Source: Arthrobacter sp. AK04 (GTDB lineage Bacteria; Actinomycetota; Actinomycetes; Actinomycetales; Micrococcaceae). Taken from it: 64,000 nucleotides of DNA. Below the pieces are notes generated by a model. It had not been told where the DNA came from. It searched no databases and was given only the letters and a program-made list of their open reading frames with translations. Below are positions 49,999-58,873 of the stretch, piece by piece (positions within the stretch are counted from its first letter, which is position 1; every line of letters begins with the position of its first letter). Where the stretch lies: contig NZ_JAJOMC010000015.1 in the NCBI RefSeq assembly GCF_021129155.1, forward strand, positions 19,501-83,500, in the 5' to 3' direction. The position numbers and the translations under genes are program-made.

Positions 49999-51516
49999 AT
50001 GACTTACGCCACACCGTCCCAGGGCGGGACAGCATCCACCCTTTTCATCAACGGTTCATGGGAGCCGGCTGAGTCCGGCGCAGTGCGCCAGATCCGCAAC
50101 CCCGCCGACGGCGAGCTGGCTGCCACCGTGTCCGAGGCCGGCAGGGAGGATGCCGGGCGGGCCATCGCCGCAGCCCGTGCAGCCTTCGACTCCGGCGTCT
50201 GGTCCTCCGTCCCGGCACCTGAGCGGGGCAGCTTCCTGCTCAGGGTCGCCGCGGAACTCCGCGAACGCAGGGAAAAGTTTGCCCGCGCCGAGTCGCTGGA
50301 CACCGGAAAGCGGATCGCCGAAAGCCGGATCGACATGGACGACATTGCCGCCTGCTTCGAGTACTTCGGCAGGCTCGCCGGGCAGCAGGCAGGCCGCATG
50401 GTCGACGCCGGTAACTCCGCCGTCGTCAGCAGGATCGTCTATGAACCCGTAGGTGTGTGCGGCCTGATCACGCCCTGGAACTACCCCCTGCTCCAGGCCG
50501 CGTGGAAGATCGCGCCGGCGCTGGCCGCGGGCTGTACCTTCGTCCTCAAGCCGTCCGAGCTGACCCCGTCCACCGCCATCCTGGCCATGCAGCTGCTGCA
50601 GGATCTCGGCCTGCCGGACGGCGTGGCCAACCTGGTCACCGGCGCCGGCGCCCAGGCGGGCGCACCGCTCTCTGAACATCCCGACGTCGACCTCGTCTCC
50701 TTCACGGGCGGCCTGGAAACCGGCAAGCGCATTGCAGCTGCGGCCGCCGGCACCGTCAAGAAGTTGGCGCTGGAGCTGGGTGGCAAGAACCCCAACGTGG
50801 TGTTCGCCGACGCGGACTTCGATGCCGCCGTCGACAACGCCCTGAACGGTGCGTTCGTCCACTCCGGGCAGGTCTGCTCCGCCGGTGCGCGGCTGGTGGT
50901 GGAGGAATCGATCGCCGAACGCTTCGTGGACGAGCTGGTCCGGCGCGCGCAGGACATCCGCCTCGGCGGCCCGTTTGATGACGACGCCGAAACGGGCCCG
51001 CTGATCTCCGCCGCCCACCGGGACAAGGTCCACGCCTACGTCCAGCGGGGCATCCAGGAGGGTGCGCGGCTGCGGACCGGCGGCTCCGCACCTGCCGGGG
51101 AGAAGTACGACGGCGGTTTCTACTACCAGCCCACCGTCCTTGACCAGGTGCAACGCGGCATGTCCGTGGTCATCGACGAGGCCTTCGGCCCCGTGGTGAC
51201 CGTCGAAACCTTCCGCACCGAGGACGAGGCCGTGGCCACGGCCAACGACACCATCTACGGACTGGCCGGCGCGGTCTGGACCCAGGACGCCGGCAAGGCG
51301 CAGCGCGTGGCCGGCCGGCTGCGGCACGGCACGGTCTGGATCAACGACTACCACCCCTACCTGCCCCAGGCCGAGTGGGGCGGCTTCGGCCAGTCCGGCG
51401 TCGGCCGCGAGCTCGGCCCCACCGGACTGGCGGAATACCAGGAAGCCAAGCACATCTACCAGAACACCAGCCCGCAGGTAACCGGCTGGTTCGCTGACCA
51501 CGGCAAGGAGAACTAG
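49999..51516 (+). CDS. betB: betaine-aldehyde dehydrogenase
   Basis: A 505-residue NAD(P)+-dependent aldehyde dehydrogenase that turns betaine aldehyde into glycine betaine. The catalytic Cys293 lies in FVHSGQVCSAGARL and the general base Glu259 in LALELGGKNPN; TPWNYPLLQAAWKIAPALAAG binds the cofactor. The C-terminus NDYHPYLPQAEWGGFGQSGVGRELG is typical of betaine-aldehyde dehydrogenases. The ATG at 49999 is preferred over an upstream in-frame start because the upstream frame runs through the operators. The next gene starts on the base after its stop. Confidence 0.9.
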   Translation: MTYATPSQGGTASTLFINGSWEPAESGAVRQIRNPADGELAATVSEAGREDAGRAIAAARAAFDSGVWSSVPAPERGSFLLRVAAELRERREKFARAESLDTGKRIAESRIDMDDIAACFEYFGRLAGQQAGRMVDAGNSAVVSRIVYEPVGVCGLITPWNYPLLQAAWKIAPALAAGCTFVLKPSELTPSTAILAMQLLQDLGLPDGVANLVTGAGAQAGAPLSEHPDVDLVSFTGGLETGKRIAAAAAGTVKKLALELGGKNPNVVFADADFDAAVDNALNGAFVHSGQVCSAGARLVVEESIAERFVDELVRRAQDIRLGGPFDDDAETGPLISAAHRDKVHAYVQRGIQEGARLRTGGSAPAGEKYDGGFYYQPTVLDQVQRGMSVVIDEAFGPVVTVETFRTEDEAVATANDTIYGLAGAVWTQDAGKAQRVAGRLRHGTVWINDYHPYLPQAEWGGFGQSGVGRELGPTGLAEYQEAKHIYQNTSPQVTGWFADHGKEN

Positions 51517-53172
51517 ATGCACTTCGACAACATCGAGGACCTCAGCGAGCGCTCGTTCGATTACATCGTCATCGGTGGCGGATCCGCCGGGGCCGCCGTG
51601 GCCGCGAGGCTGAGCGAGGATCCGGACGTGACCGTTGCCCTGGTGGAAGCCGGGCCCGATGACCGGAACCTTCCCGAGATCCTGCAGCTGGACCGCTGGA
51701 TGGAACTGCTCGAATCCGGCTACGACTGGGACTACCCGGTTGAACCGCAGGAGAACGGCAACTCCTTTATGCGGCACGCCCGGGCCAGGGTGATGGGCGG
51801 ATGCTCCAGCCACAACTCCTGCATCGCCTTCTGGGCCCCGCGCGAAGACCTGGATGAGTGGGAGTCCAAGTACGGCGCCACCGGCTGGAACGCCGACGCC
51901 GCGTGGCCGCTCTACCAGCGGTTGGAAACCAACGAGGACGCCGGCCCGGACGCGCCGCACCATGGAGACTCCGGCCCCGTGCACCTGATGAACGTGCCCC
52001 CGGCGGATCCTGCCGGCGTCGCGCTCCTGGACGCCTGCGAACAGGCCGGCATCCCCCGCGCGAAGTTCAACTCCGGCACCACCGTGATCAACGGCGCCAA
52101 CTTCTTCCAGATCAACCGCCGCGCTGACGGCACCCGGTCCTCCAGCTCGGTCTCCTACATCCACCCGATCATCAACCGCGAAAACTTCACCCTGCTCACG
52201 GGGCTCCGCGCCCGCCAGCTGGTGTTCGACACGGACAAGCGCTGCACCGGCGTGGACGTGGTGGACTCCGCGTTCGGCCGGACCCACCGGCTTTCCGCGG
52301 GTTGTGAGGTCATCCTGTCAACCGGAGCCATCGACTCCCCCAAGCTGCTCATGCTCTCCGGCATCGGCCCGGCAGCGCACCTCACCCAGCACGGGATCGA
52401 GGTCCTGGTGGACTCCCCCGGCGTGGGCGAAAACCTACAGGACCACCCCGAAGGCGTGGTCCAGTTCGAAGCCAGGCAGCCCATGGTCCAGACGTCAACG
52501 CAGTGGTGGGAAATCGGCATCTTCACCCCCACGGAAGAGGGCCTGGACCGCCCGGACCTGATGATGCACTACGGCTCAGTCCCGTTCGACATGAACACCC
52601 TGCGGCACGGCTACCCCACCACGGAGAACGGCTTCAGCCTCACCCCTAACGTCACCCACGCCCGCTCCCGCGGCACCGTGCGCCTGCGCAGCCGCGACTT
52701 CCGCGACAAGCCCATGGTGGACCCGCGCTACTTCACCGATCCGGACGGCCACGACATGCGCGTCATGGTGGCAGGTATCCGCAAGGCCCGCGAAATCGCA
52801 GCCCAGCCGGCCATGGCGGAATGGACCGGCCGGGAGCTTTCACCCGGCGTCGAGGCGCAGACGGACGAGGAACTGCGGGACTACATCCGCAAGACCCACA
52901 ACACCGTGTACCACCCCGTGGGCACCGTCCGGATGGGACCGTCCGACGACGACATGTCGCCGCTGGATCCCGAGCTGCGGGTCAAGGGCGTCACCGGCCT
53001 GCGCGTCGCCGATGCGTCCGTCATGCCGGAGCACGTCACCGTCAACCCCAACATCACCGTGATGATGATCGGCGAGCGCTGCGCGGACTTGATCCGTGCC
53101 GGCCTCACCCTCGCCGGCAGGAACGGCGAAACCACGACGGCGGAGCGGGAACTCGCCGCCACCCCCGCCTGA
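51517..53172 (+). CDS. betA: GMC oxidoreductase, choline dehydrogenase/oxidase
   Basis: A 551-residue FAD enzyme. The GMC signature sequences are present: DYIVIGGGSAGAAVAARLSE at residue 14, RARVMGGCSSHNSCIAFWAPREDLDEW (GMC signature 1), GAIDSPKLLMLSGIGP (signature 2), and the active-site His in YHPVGTVRMG with the partner Asn in TVNPNITVMMIGER. It oxidises choline to betaine aldehyde for BetB, whose gene it follows without gap. Other alcohol substrates cannot be excluded by sequence, but the operon settles the call. Confidence 0.88.
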   Translation: MHFDNIEDLSERSFDYIVIGGGSAGAAVAARLSEDPDVTVALVEAGPDDRNLPEILQLDRWMELLESGYDWDYPVEPQENGNSFMRHARARVMGGCSSHNSCIAFWAPREDLDEWESKYGATGWNADAAWPLYQRLETNEDAGPDAPHHGDSGPVHLMNVPPADPAGVALLDACEQAGIPRAKFNSGTTVINGANFFQINRRADGTRSSSSVSYIHPIINRENFTLLTGLRARQLVFDTDKRCTGVDVVDSAFGRTHRLSAGCEVILSTGAIDSPKLLMLSGIGPAAHLTQHGIEVLVDSPGVGENLQDHPEGVVQFEARQPMVQTSTQWWEIGIFTPTEEGLDRPDLMMHYGSVPFDMNTLRHGYPTTENGFSLTPNVTHARSRGTVRLRSRDFRDKPMVDPRYFTDPDGHDMRVMVAGIRKAREIAAQPAMAEWTGRELSPGVEAQTDEELRDYIRKTHNTVYHPVGTVRMGPSDDDMSPLDPELRVKGVTGLRVADASVMPEHVTVNPNITVMMIGERCADLIRAGLTLAGRNGETTTAERELAATPA

Positions 53173-53249
53173 GTTTCAGGCCACCGGCCGTCCGTGCGCC
53201 GCAGTGCGGACGGCCACCACTATCGTGCTTTTTTGATTGAGGAGTCCAC

Positions 53250-54851
53250 ATGGCGGAACCCAGCAAGAGTATTGATTCAAGCGGCATGGACGAGTTTGGC
53301 TACGCGCAGACCCTGGACCGGAGCATCGGCAAGTTTGCCAGCTTCGCAGCAGGCGTCAGCTACATCTCCATCCTCACCGGTGTGTTCCAACTGTTCTACT
53401 TTGGCTTTTCCATGGCCGGACCCGCCTACGCGTGGTCCTGGCCCCTTGTCTTCGCCGGCCAGCTGATGGTGGCCCTGTGTTTCGCCGAACTGGCCGGCCG
53501 CTACCCCGTGGCGGGATCGGTGTACAACTGGGCCAAACGGCTCGCCTCCGGCACCTCGGCCTGGCTGGCCGGCTGGCTGCTGATGCTCTCGTCCATCGTG
53601 GCGCTGGGCTCCGTGGCACTGGCCCTGCAGCTCACCCTGCCCCAGCTCTGGTCCGGCTTTCAGTTCGTCGGTGACGGCACCGGCCCCTACGACTTCGCCA
53701 TGAACGGCGTGGTGCTGGCCAGCATCATGATCACCATCTCCACCCTCATCAACGCGTTCGGCGTAAAGCTCATGACGCGGATCAACAGCATCGGCGTGTT
53801 CGTGGAGCTGAGCGCCGCCGTGCTCCTGATCCTCGCACTGGGCTGGCACGTGGTGCGCGGCCCCGAGGTCTTCTTCGACACCGCCGGCTTCGGCGAAGGC
53901 CACGACCTCGGCTTCTTCGGCGTTTTCCTTATCGGCGCCATGGCTTCGGGCTACGTTATGTACGGCTTTGACACCGCCAGCTCGCTTGGGGAGGAGACCA
54001 AGGACCCGAAACGTACGGCACCCAAGGCCATCCTGCGGGCCATCACGGCCTCGTTCGTGCTGGGCGGCCTGATCCTGCTGTTCGGCATCCTGGCCGCGCC
54101 GGACCTGGCAGACCCCAAGGTGGGATCCGCCGACGGCGGCCTGCAGTACATTGTGCTGTCCGTCCTGGGCGGACCGTTCGGCAAGGCCTTCCTGGCGTGC
54201 ATCGTTGTGGCCGTGGTGGTCTGCACCCTGGCCGTCCATGCCGCCGCCATCCGCATGATGTTCGCCATGGCCCGGGACAACAACCTGCCCTTCAGCCGGC
54301 AGCTCAGCAAAGTTGATCCGGTCCGCAGGACCCCGACCGTTGCCGCCATCGTGATCGGCGTCCTGGCCGTCATGCCCTTGCTCATCAACGTCACGCAGCC
54401 TGCGATTTTCACCATCATGTCCAGCATCAGCATCGTCCTGATCTACCTCTCCTACCTCCTGGTCACCGTGCCCATGCTGCGCAACCGGCTCCTGAAGAAG
54501 TGGCCGCTCGCGGCAGACGGCTCCGAGCCCGGCTTTTCCCTGGGCCGGTGGGGGCTGCCTGTGAACATCCTCGCGGTCCTGTGGGGCGGTGCCATGACGC
54601 TGAACCTGGTATGGCCGCGCCCCGAGATCTACAACTCAGTGCCGCCGTTTGAGTGGTACCTGCAGTGGGGCGGGGTGATCTTCGTGGCCGCCGTCACGGT
54701 GGGCGGGGCCCTGCTGTACCGGCTGAAGATCCGCCATCAGACCGGCGTACTGGCCGAGCACGCCGCGGCCGTCGCAGCCCATCCGTCATCGGGCGCCGCA
54801 CTGCAGGCCGCCCCCGCTGAGCTGGACGTGGTGGACGCCAAAGTCTCCTAA
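53250..54851 (+). CDS. APC-family permease of the betaine locus
   Basis: A 533-residue transporter with about 12 helices. The amino acid/polyamine/organocation pattern is clear: ASFAAGVSYISILTGVFQLFYFGFSMAGPAY, FAELAGRYPVAGSVYNWAKRLAS and SYVMYGFDTASSLGEETKDPKRTAPKAIL-like GFDTASSLGEETKDPKRTAP. GAGGAG lies 5-10 nt before the ATG. It is 77 bp after betA on the same strand, so it may carry choline, betaine or a precursor amine, although the family normally carries amino acids. The C-terminal 50 residues are a polar tail. Confidence 0.85.
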   Translation: MAEPSKSIDSSGMDEFGYAQTLDRSIGKFASFAAGVSYISILTGVFQLFYFGFSMAGPAYAWSWPLVFAGQLMVALCFAELAGRYPVAGSVYNWAKRLASGTSAWLAGWLLMLSSIVALGSVALALQLTLPQLWSGFQFVGDGTGPYDFAMNGVVLASIMITISTLINAFGVKLMTRINSIGVFVELSAAVLLILALGWHVVRGPEVFFDTAGFGEGHDLGFFGVFLIGAMASGYVMYGFDTASSLGEETKDPKRTAPKAILRAITASFVLGGLILLFGILAAPDLADPKVGSADGGLQYIVLSVLGGPFGKAFLACIVVAVVVCTLAVHAAAIRMMFAMARDNNLPFSRQLSKVDPVRRTPTVAAIVIGVLAVMPLLINVTQPAIFTIMSSISIVLIYLSYLLVTVPMLRNRLLKKWPLAADGSEPGFSLGRWGLPVNILAVLWGGAMTLNLVWPRPEIYNSVPPFEWYLQWGGVIFVAAVTVGGALLYRLKIRHQTGVLAEHAAAVAAHPSSGAALQAAPAELDVVDAKVS

Positions 54852-54895
54852 GGCAATTGCTCCCCGAAGCCAGCACGGACCTGGCGGTCCCCAGC

Positions 54896-54943
54896 GGAAA
54901 GGTCGACTACGGCACCCACCCCAGTGCCGTCGTCGGCCTTTCC
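54896..54943 (+). terminator. hairpin after the bet operon
   Basis: GGAAAGGTCGACTACGGCAC and GTGCCGTCGTCGGCCTTTCC pair with two mismatches over 20 bp around an 8-nt loop. It is 45 bp beyond the permease stop and before the leaderless promoter of the next gene. No T tract follows. Confidence 0.65.
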
Positions 54944-55007
54944 CCATGGAGGGGAACGAAGGGTGATCCTGCCGCTCCTGAAGGGCGGACGCCGCTAAGC
55001 TAGCGCC

Positions 55008-56711
55008 ATGGCCAACAAAACCACAGCAGAGAAGCTCGCCACCCTCCAGAAGGGCTACACGCTGGAAGGCGCCACCATAGAGCTGGGGGCCGCCATTATC
55101 GACGGCGAGCTCCACAAGGATGCGCCGGTGCGGCTGCCGCTTTCCATGATGAACCGGCACGGACTGGTGGCCGGTGCCACCGGCACGGGCAAGACCGTCA
55201 CGCTGCACATGATGGCCGAACAACTTTCCACCGCCGGAGTGCCGGTTTTCCTGGCGGACATCAAAGGCGACCTGTCCGGGCTGGCCACCGCCGCCACCGG
55301 CAGTGAGAAGCTCACCGCGCGAACGGAGGGCATCGGGCAGTCCTGGCAGGGCCGGACGTTCCCGGTGGAGTTCCTGGCGCTTGGCGGCGACGGCAACGGC
55401 GTCCCGGTGCGGGCAACGGTGTCCTCGTTCGGGCCCATACTGCTCTCGCGGATCATGGAGCTGAACGACACGCAGGAATCCAGCCTGCAGCTGGTGTTCT
55501 ACTTCGCGGACAAGAACGGCCTGGAGCTCATTGACCTGAAAGACCTCCGCGCGGTGATCCAGTTCCTTACCTCGGCCGAAGGCAAGGACCAGCTGGAGGA
55601 ACTCGGCGGGCTGTCCAAGGCGACCGCCGGCGTCATTTTGCGGGAACTAGTGAGTCTCGAGGCGCAGGGACTGGAGAAGTTCTTCGGCGAGCCGGAATTC
55701 GACACCGCGGAGCTGCTGCGGACCGCCCCGGACGGACGCGGGGTGATCACCTGCCTGGAGCTGCCCACCCTGCAGACCAAGCCCATGCTGTTCTCCACCT
55801 TCCTCATGTGGCTGCTGGCCGACCTTTTCGAGGACCTGCCCGAGGCCGGCGACCTGGACAAACCTAAGCTGGTGTTCTTCCTGGACGAAGCCCACCTCCT
55901 CTTCAACGACGCCTCCAAAGCCTTCCTGGAGGCCATCACCACCACGGTCCGGCTCATCCGGTCCAAGGGCGTGGGGATCTTCTTCGTCACCCAGACTCCC
56001 AAGGACGTCCCGGCGGAGGTCCTCGGCCAGCTGGCCAACCGGGTGCAGCACGCCCTCCGCGCGTTCACCCCCGAGGACGCCAAGGCCCTCAAGGCCACAG
56101 TGTCCACGTTCCCCATGAGCGACTACGACCTCGAAGAGACGCTCACGTCTGCAGGCATTGGCGAGGCCGTCATCACGGTGATGAACGAGAAGGGCGCCCC
56201 TACGCCTGTGGCGCTCACCAGGCTCCGCGCCCCCGAGTCCGTCATGGGCCCCAGCGACGAAGCCCTGGTCCGCAGCACCGTTGCGGGGTCGGCCCTGCTG
56301 GCAAAGTACGGGACGGCCGTGGACAACCACTCGGCTTTCGAAAAACTGTCAGGGAAGGCGGCGGCGCCCGCCGGATCGGGTTCGGGCGGGACTGTTCCGG
56401 GCGGGACTGTTCCGGGCGGGGCAGGCCAGGACGATGTCGACGCCGAGGCGCGCCGGATCGAGGAGGAGATCCTTGGGCGGCCCAGCAGCAGGCCCGCCCC
56501 GTCCCCCACGGCGGGACGGCGCACGCCCGCCGAAAACGCCCCTGCCCCGCGGCCGGGTGCGGGAGACTCGATGGCGGGCGACATCGGCGGAATGCTCGGC
56601 GGCGCCCTGGGCGGCGGGCTGAAGAGCATGGCCAGGTCCATCGGCACACAGCTCGGACGGGAGCTGCTGCGCGGCGTATTCGGCACCTCGTCCCGGCGCC
56701 GCCGCCGCTGA
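55008..56711 (+). CDS. HerA-like ATPase (helicase HerA C-terminal domain, DUF853 type)
   Basis: A 567-residue P-loop protein. Walker A is GATGTGKT (residues 56-63), Walker B VFFLDEAHLLF (about 288-298), and PKDVPAEVLGQLANRVQHALRAFTPED is characteristic of this DUF853/HerA-CTD family. A linker with GGTVPGGTVPGGAG (encoded by a tandem 15-bp repeat near 56390-56420) and a basic C-terminal GGMLGGALGGGLKSMARS then RRRRR follow. HerA proteins pump DNA with NurA in archaea; here no nuclease partner is adjacent, so the role is unclear. The start has TAAGCT 6 nt upstream and no Shine-Dalgarno. Confidence 0.85.
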   Translation: MANKTTAEKLATLQKGYTLEGATIELGAAIIDGELHKDAPVRLPLSMMNRHGLVAGATGTGKTVTLHMMAEQLSTAGVPVFLADIKGDLSGLATAATGSEKLTARTEGIGQSWQGRTFPVEFLALGGDGNGVPVRATVSSFGPILLSRIMELNDTQESSLQLVFYFADKNGLELIDLKDLRAVIQFLTSAEGKDQLEELGGLSKATAGVILRELVSLEAQGLEKFFGEPEFDTAELLRTAPDGRGVITCLELPTLQTKPMLFSTFLMWLLADLFEDLPEAGDLDKPKLVFFLDEAHLLFNDASKAFLEAITTTVRLIRSKGVGIFFVTQTPKDVPAEVLGQLANRVQHALRAFTPEDAKALKATVSTFPMSDYDLEETLTSAGIGEAVITVMNEKGAPTPVALTRLRAPESVMGPSDEALVRSTVAGSALLAKYGTAVDNHSAFEKLSGKAAAPAGSGSGGTVPGGTVPGGAGQDDVDAEARRIEEEILGRPSSRPAPSPTAGRRTPAENAPAPRPGAGDSMAGDIGGMLGGALGGGLKSMARSIGTQLGRELLRGVFGTSSRRRRR

Positions 56712-56774
56712 AACGTACCGCAGCTGGCTGACTCAACTGCCGCCGTCGGACGCATGGCAGGTAACGTATGGAAC

Positions 56775-57773
56775 GTGCAGATGAGTCAAGCGTTGGTGAG
56801 GATCGCGGCCGGATGGCTGCTGGGACTCATGCTTGCCATCGCCGGCGCCGTGGTTGCGGTGAACCTGGTCAACAACACAGTGGCCAGCCCGCAGCAGCCC
56901 GTGCGCGAGTATCTGGACGCGCTGCAAAGCGGTGATGGCGGCAAGGCGCTGGGGCTGCTCCGGGCCACGGTCCCGCCCAGCAACGCCGCCATGCTCGACG
57001 GAACGGCCCTGCAGACCGCAACGTCCCGGTTCACGAATGTGGAGATTGGCGAGCCGGAGGAACGCCCGGACAGCCAGGTCATGGTGCCCTTGGAGTACAC
57101 CATTGACGGCAGCAGGCTCCGCACCGAATTCCTGCTGCGCAAGACCGGGACTGAGTGGATCTTCTTCAACACCTGGGCTTTCGTACCGTCCAGGCTGCCC
57201 ACCATGGACATCACTGTGGTCAATTCCAGTGAGGCCACCGTCAACGGAGTGCCCGTCAACATGCCCAACGGCCGGAACTCCTTCGCGGTCTTCTACCCCG
57301 GCGAATACGAGGCCTCCGTGAACGGGGAATACTTCACGGCGGCCCCCACCCGTGCCACAGTGACGGCACGGGACGCACCGGTGGCCCCCCTCAACCTCCT
57401 CACCCAGGCCACGGACGACCTGAAGAAGGACGTGTCCGCGAAGGTTCGGGAATTCCTGGACGGCTGCGCCGCCGTTGCAGCCAAGGAACAGAAACTCCAG
57501 CCGGACTGCCCCTTTTACTACGCCAGCAACAACACGGTGCAGGACGGCAGCATCAAGTGGACCGTGACGGAATACCCCAACGTGTCCATTGAGCCCTTCG
57601 ACGGGCGCTGGGTGGTGGCTCCGCTCGACGGAAAAGCCAAGGTGGAAGCCCTCCAGCAGAACCTGTTCACCGGCGCCTGGTACCCGCTCAGCGAGGAAGT
57701 GGACTTCAGTTTCACCACCCGCCTGGACGTCAGCGGGGACACGGTCAAGGTCACGCCGGTACTGAGCTTCTAG
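56775..57773 (+). CDS. membrane-anchored hypothetical protein
   Basis: A 332-residue protein with one N-terminal membrane segment (about residues 7-30, IAAGWLLGLMLAIAGAVVAVNLV) and a large outside domain rich in strands, with SPQQPVREYLDALQSGDGGKAL near the start, a domain type common in actinobacterial membrane proteins of unknown role. One extracellular pair of cysteines is visible (DGCAAVAAKEQKLQPDC). GTG at 56775 is preferred, since TAACGT ends 7 nt upstream; ATG at 56754 would add seven residues. It follows the HerA-like gene. Confidence 0.7.
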   Translation: MQMSQALVRIAAGWLLGLMLAIAGAVVAVNLVNNTVASPQQPVREYLDALQSGDGGKALGLLRATVPPSNAAMLDGTALQTATSRFTNVEIGEPEERPDSQVMVPLEYTIDGSRLRTEFLLRKTGTEWIFFNTWAFVPSRLPTMDITVVNSSEATVNGVPVNMPNGRNSFAVFYPGEYEASVNGEYFTAAPTRATVTARDAPVAPLNLLTQATDDLKKDVSAKVREFLDGCAAVAAKEQKLQPDCPFYYASNNTVQDGSIKWTVTEYPNVSIEPFDGRWVVAPLDGKAKVEALQQNLFTGAWYPLSEEVDFSFTTRLDVSGDTVKVTPVLSF

Positions 57774-57821
57774 GGCCGGACTCCGCCACACTGGCCTAGC
57801 TTTGGTGGCCAAACAGCAGGT

Positions 57822-58703
57822 TTACCAGCCGTTGTGGCGCAAGCTGGGCGAATAACAGGGCCGGTTTGGTTGCGGCCACCGCAGCGAGCCCCTGGCAAGA
57901 ACCTCGCGGACCTGCGCCAGGACAGCTTCGGGTGAATGAACCACGTCGTCGTAGAAGAATCGCAGCACGGGAAGGCCCTGCAGTATCGCGGAGTTGTCCC
58001 TGCGGCGGTCCTTTTTGAACTGCCTGGCTTCAAGATGGAAGGCCAGCCCGTCAATCTCCACGATGAGGAACCCCTCCAACAGGAAGTCAACACGGCCGAT
58101 GCCATCGATCCACACTTGGGTTTCGGTAAGAATGCCTGCATCCCGGAACAGCACCCGGGCCAGGGTCTCCAGGAGGGAATCCGCGCCCCGGTCCACCTTG
58201 GAGACTACATTCCGCGCTTTGCCGCACCGGGGTCCGTCCAAGTGGCGGAGCAGGTATGGCGGATCGATGTCTCCGCGGTTGTACGCACACTCCACCATCA
58301 CCAGGGACTCGAGTTCCGGCAGGCAGAGCAGGGCATGAAGCAGGACATCAGGTAGGGCTGCAAGCGTCCGGTGGCGGGGCGGCTGCGTCAAGCCGGTACG
58401 GTGGCTGATACACCGTACTGCGCTTCGGCCGTTGCTCTGCCAGTAGTGGGGCCTTGCAGGAGGCCGAAGCTGCCACAGGCCGTATGTCGGAGCAGCAGAA
58501 ACGCAGGTAATCAGACCGCGGGCGCGTCCTGCCGCCACCAATTCCGCATCTGCTTCCGCCACGGCCAGGAGTCCCCGGTCCAGCCGAAGCACCTGGCCAC
58601 TGCGGACCGCACGGCGAAGCTCCGTATCCGTGGCACCGGCGGCCAACACATCCCGCCGCAGCAACACTCCACCAGCTGATCTGAGGATTTCCGTTGGGTC
58701 CAT
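57822..58703 (-). CDS. AbiEi-type HTH domain fused to a DUF559 endonuclease-like domain
   Basis: A 293-residue protein. The N-terminal 60 residues resemble the AbiEi_4 antitoxin helix-turn-helix (ILRSAGGVLLRRDVLAAGAT then LRLDRGLLAV). The C-terminal part from about 175 is a Vsr/PD-(D/E)XK-like domain: E179, D206 in RVDFLLEG, E216 and D218 in IVEIDGLAFH. Such two-domain proteins are common in actinobacteria, often many per genome, and are of uncertain function; a type IV toxin-antitoxin role is suggested for AbiEi but no toxin gene is next to it. The start at 58703 is the only good candidate. Confidence 0.75.
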   Translation of the reverse strand: MDPTEILRSAGGVLLRRDVLAAGATDTELRRAVRSGQVLRLDRGLLAVAEADAELVAAGRARGLITCVSAAPTYGLWQLRPPARPHYWQSNGRSAVRCISHRTGLTQPPRHRTLAALPDVLLHALLCLPELESLVMVECAYNRGDIDPPYLLRHLDGPRCGKARNVVSKVDRGADSLLETLARVLFRDAGILTETQVWIDGIGRVDFLLEGFLIVEIDGLAFHLEARQFKKDRRRDNSAILQGLPVLRFFYDDVVHSPEAVLAQVREVLARGSLRWPQPNRPCYSPSLRHNGW

Positions 58704-58800
58704 CAGGCCACAATGTCTGCCATCCTGGCCTGGCGTCAGCCTCGAGCGGTGCTATGTGAACAAGACGGGCCCAAGCTGGCCCAATTTTGGGGGGAAGCAG

Positions 58801-58848
58801 AAACAAAAAGGCCCGGTTCCCACTCCTCATGGGGTGGAAAACCGGGCC
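58801..58848 (-). terminator. terminator of the thioredoxin-NHL gene
   Basis: On the minus strand GGCCCGGTT, a CCACCCC/GGAGTGGG inner stem and AACCGGGCC form a hairpin, followed by TTTTTGTTT. It lies 26-73 bp past the stop of the gene at 58874, a standard intrinsic terminator. Confidence 0.9.
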
Positions 58849-58873
58849 ACTCTGGTCATCAAGGTGCGGCGCG

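Noticed and set aside
50056..52287. Minus-strand 743-codon open frame opposite betB and betA.
   Set aside because: It spans two convincing genes in antisense and reads as Gly/Val/His-rich sequence typical of shadow frames.
55008..58703. A defence island (HerA-like ATPase near an AbiEi/DUF559 protein).
   Set aside because: The two are separated by an unrelated gene, lie on opposite strands, and no nuclease, SIR2 or other partner typical of HerA defence systems is present.
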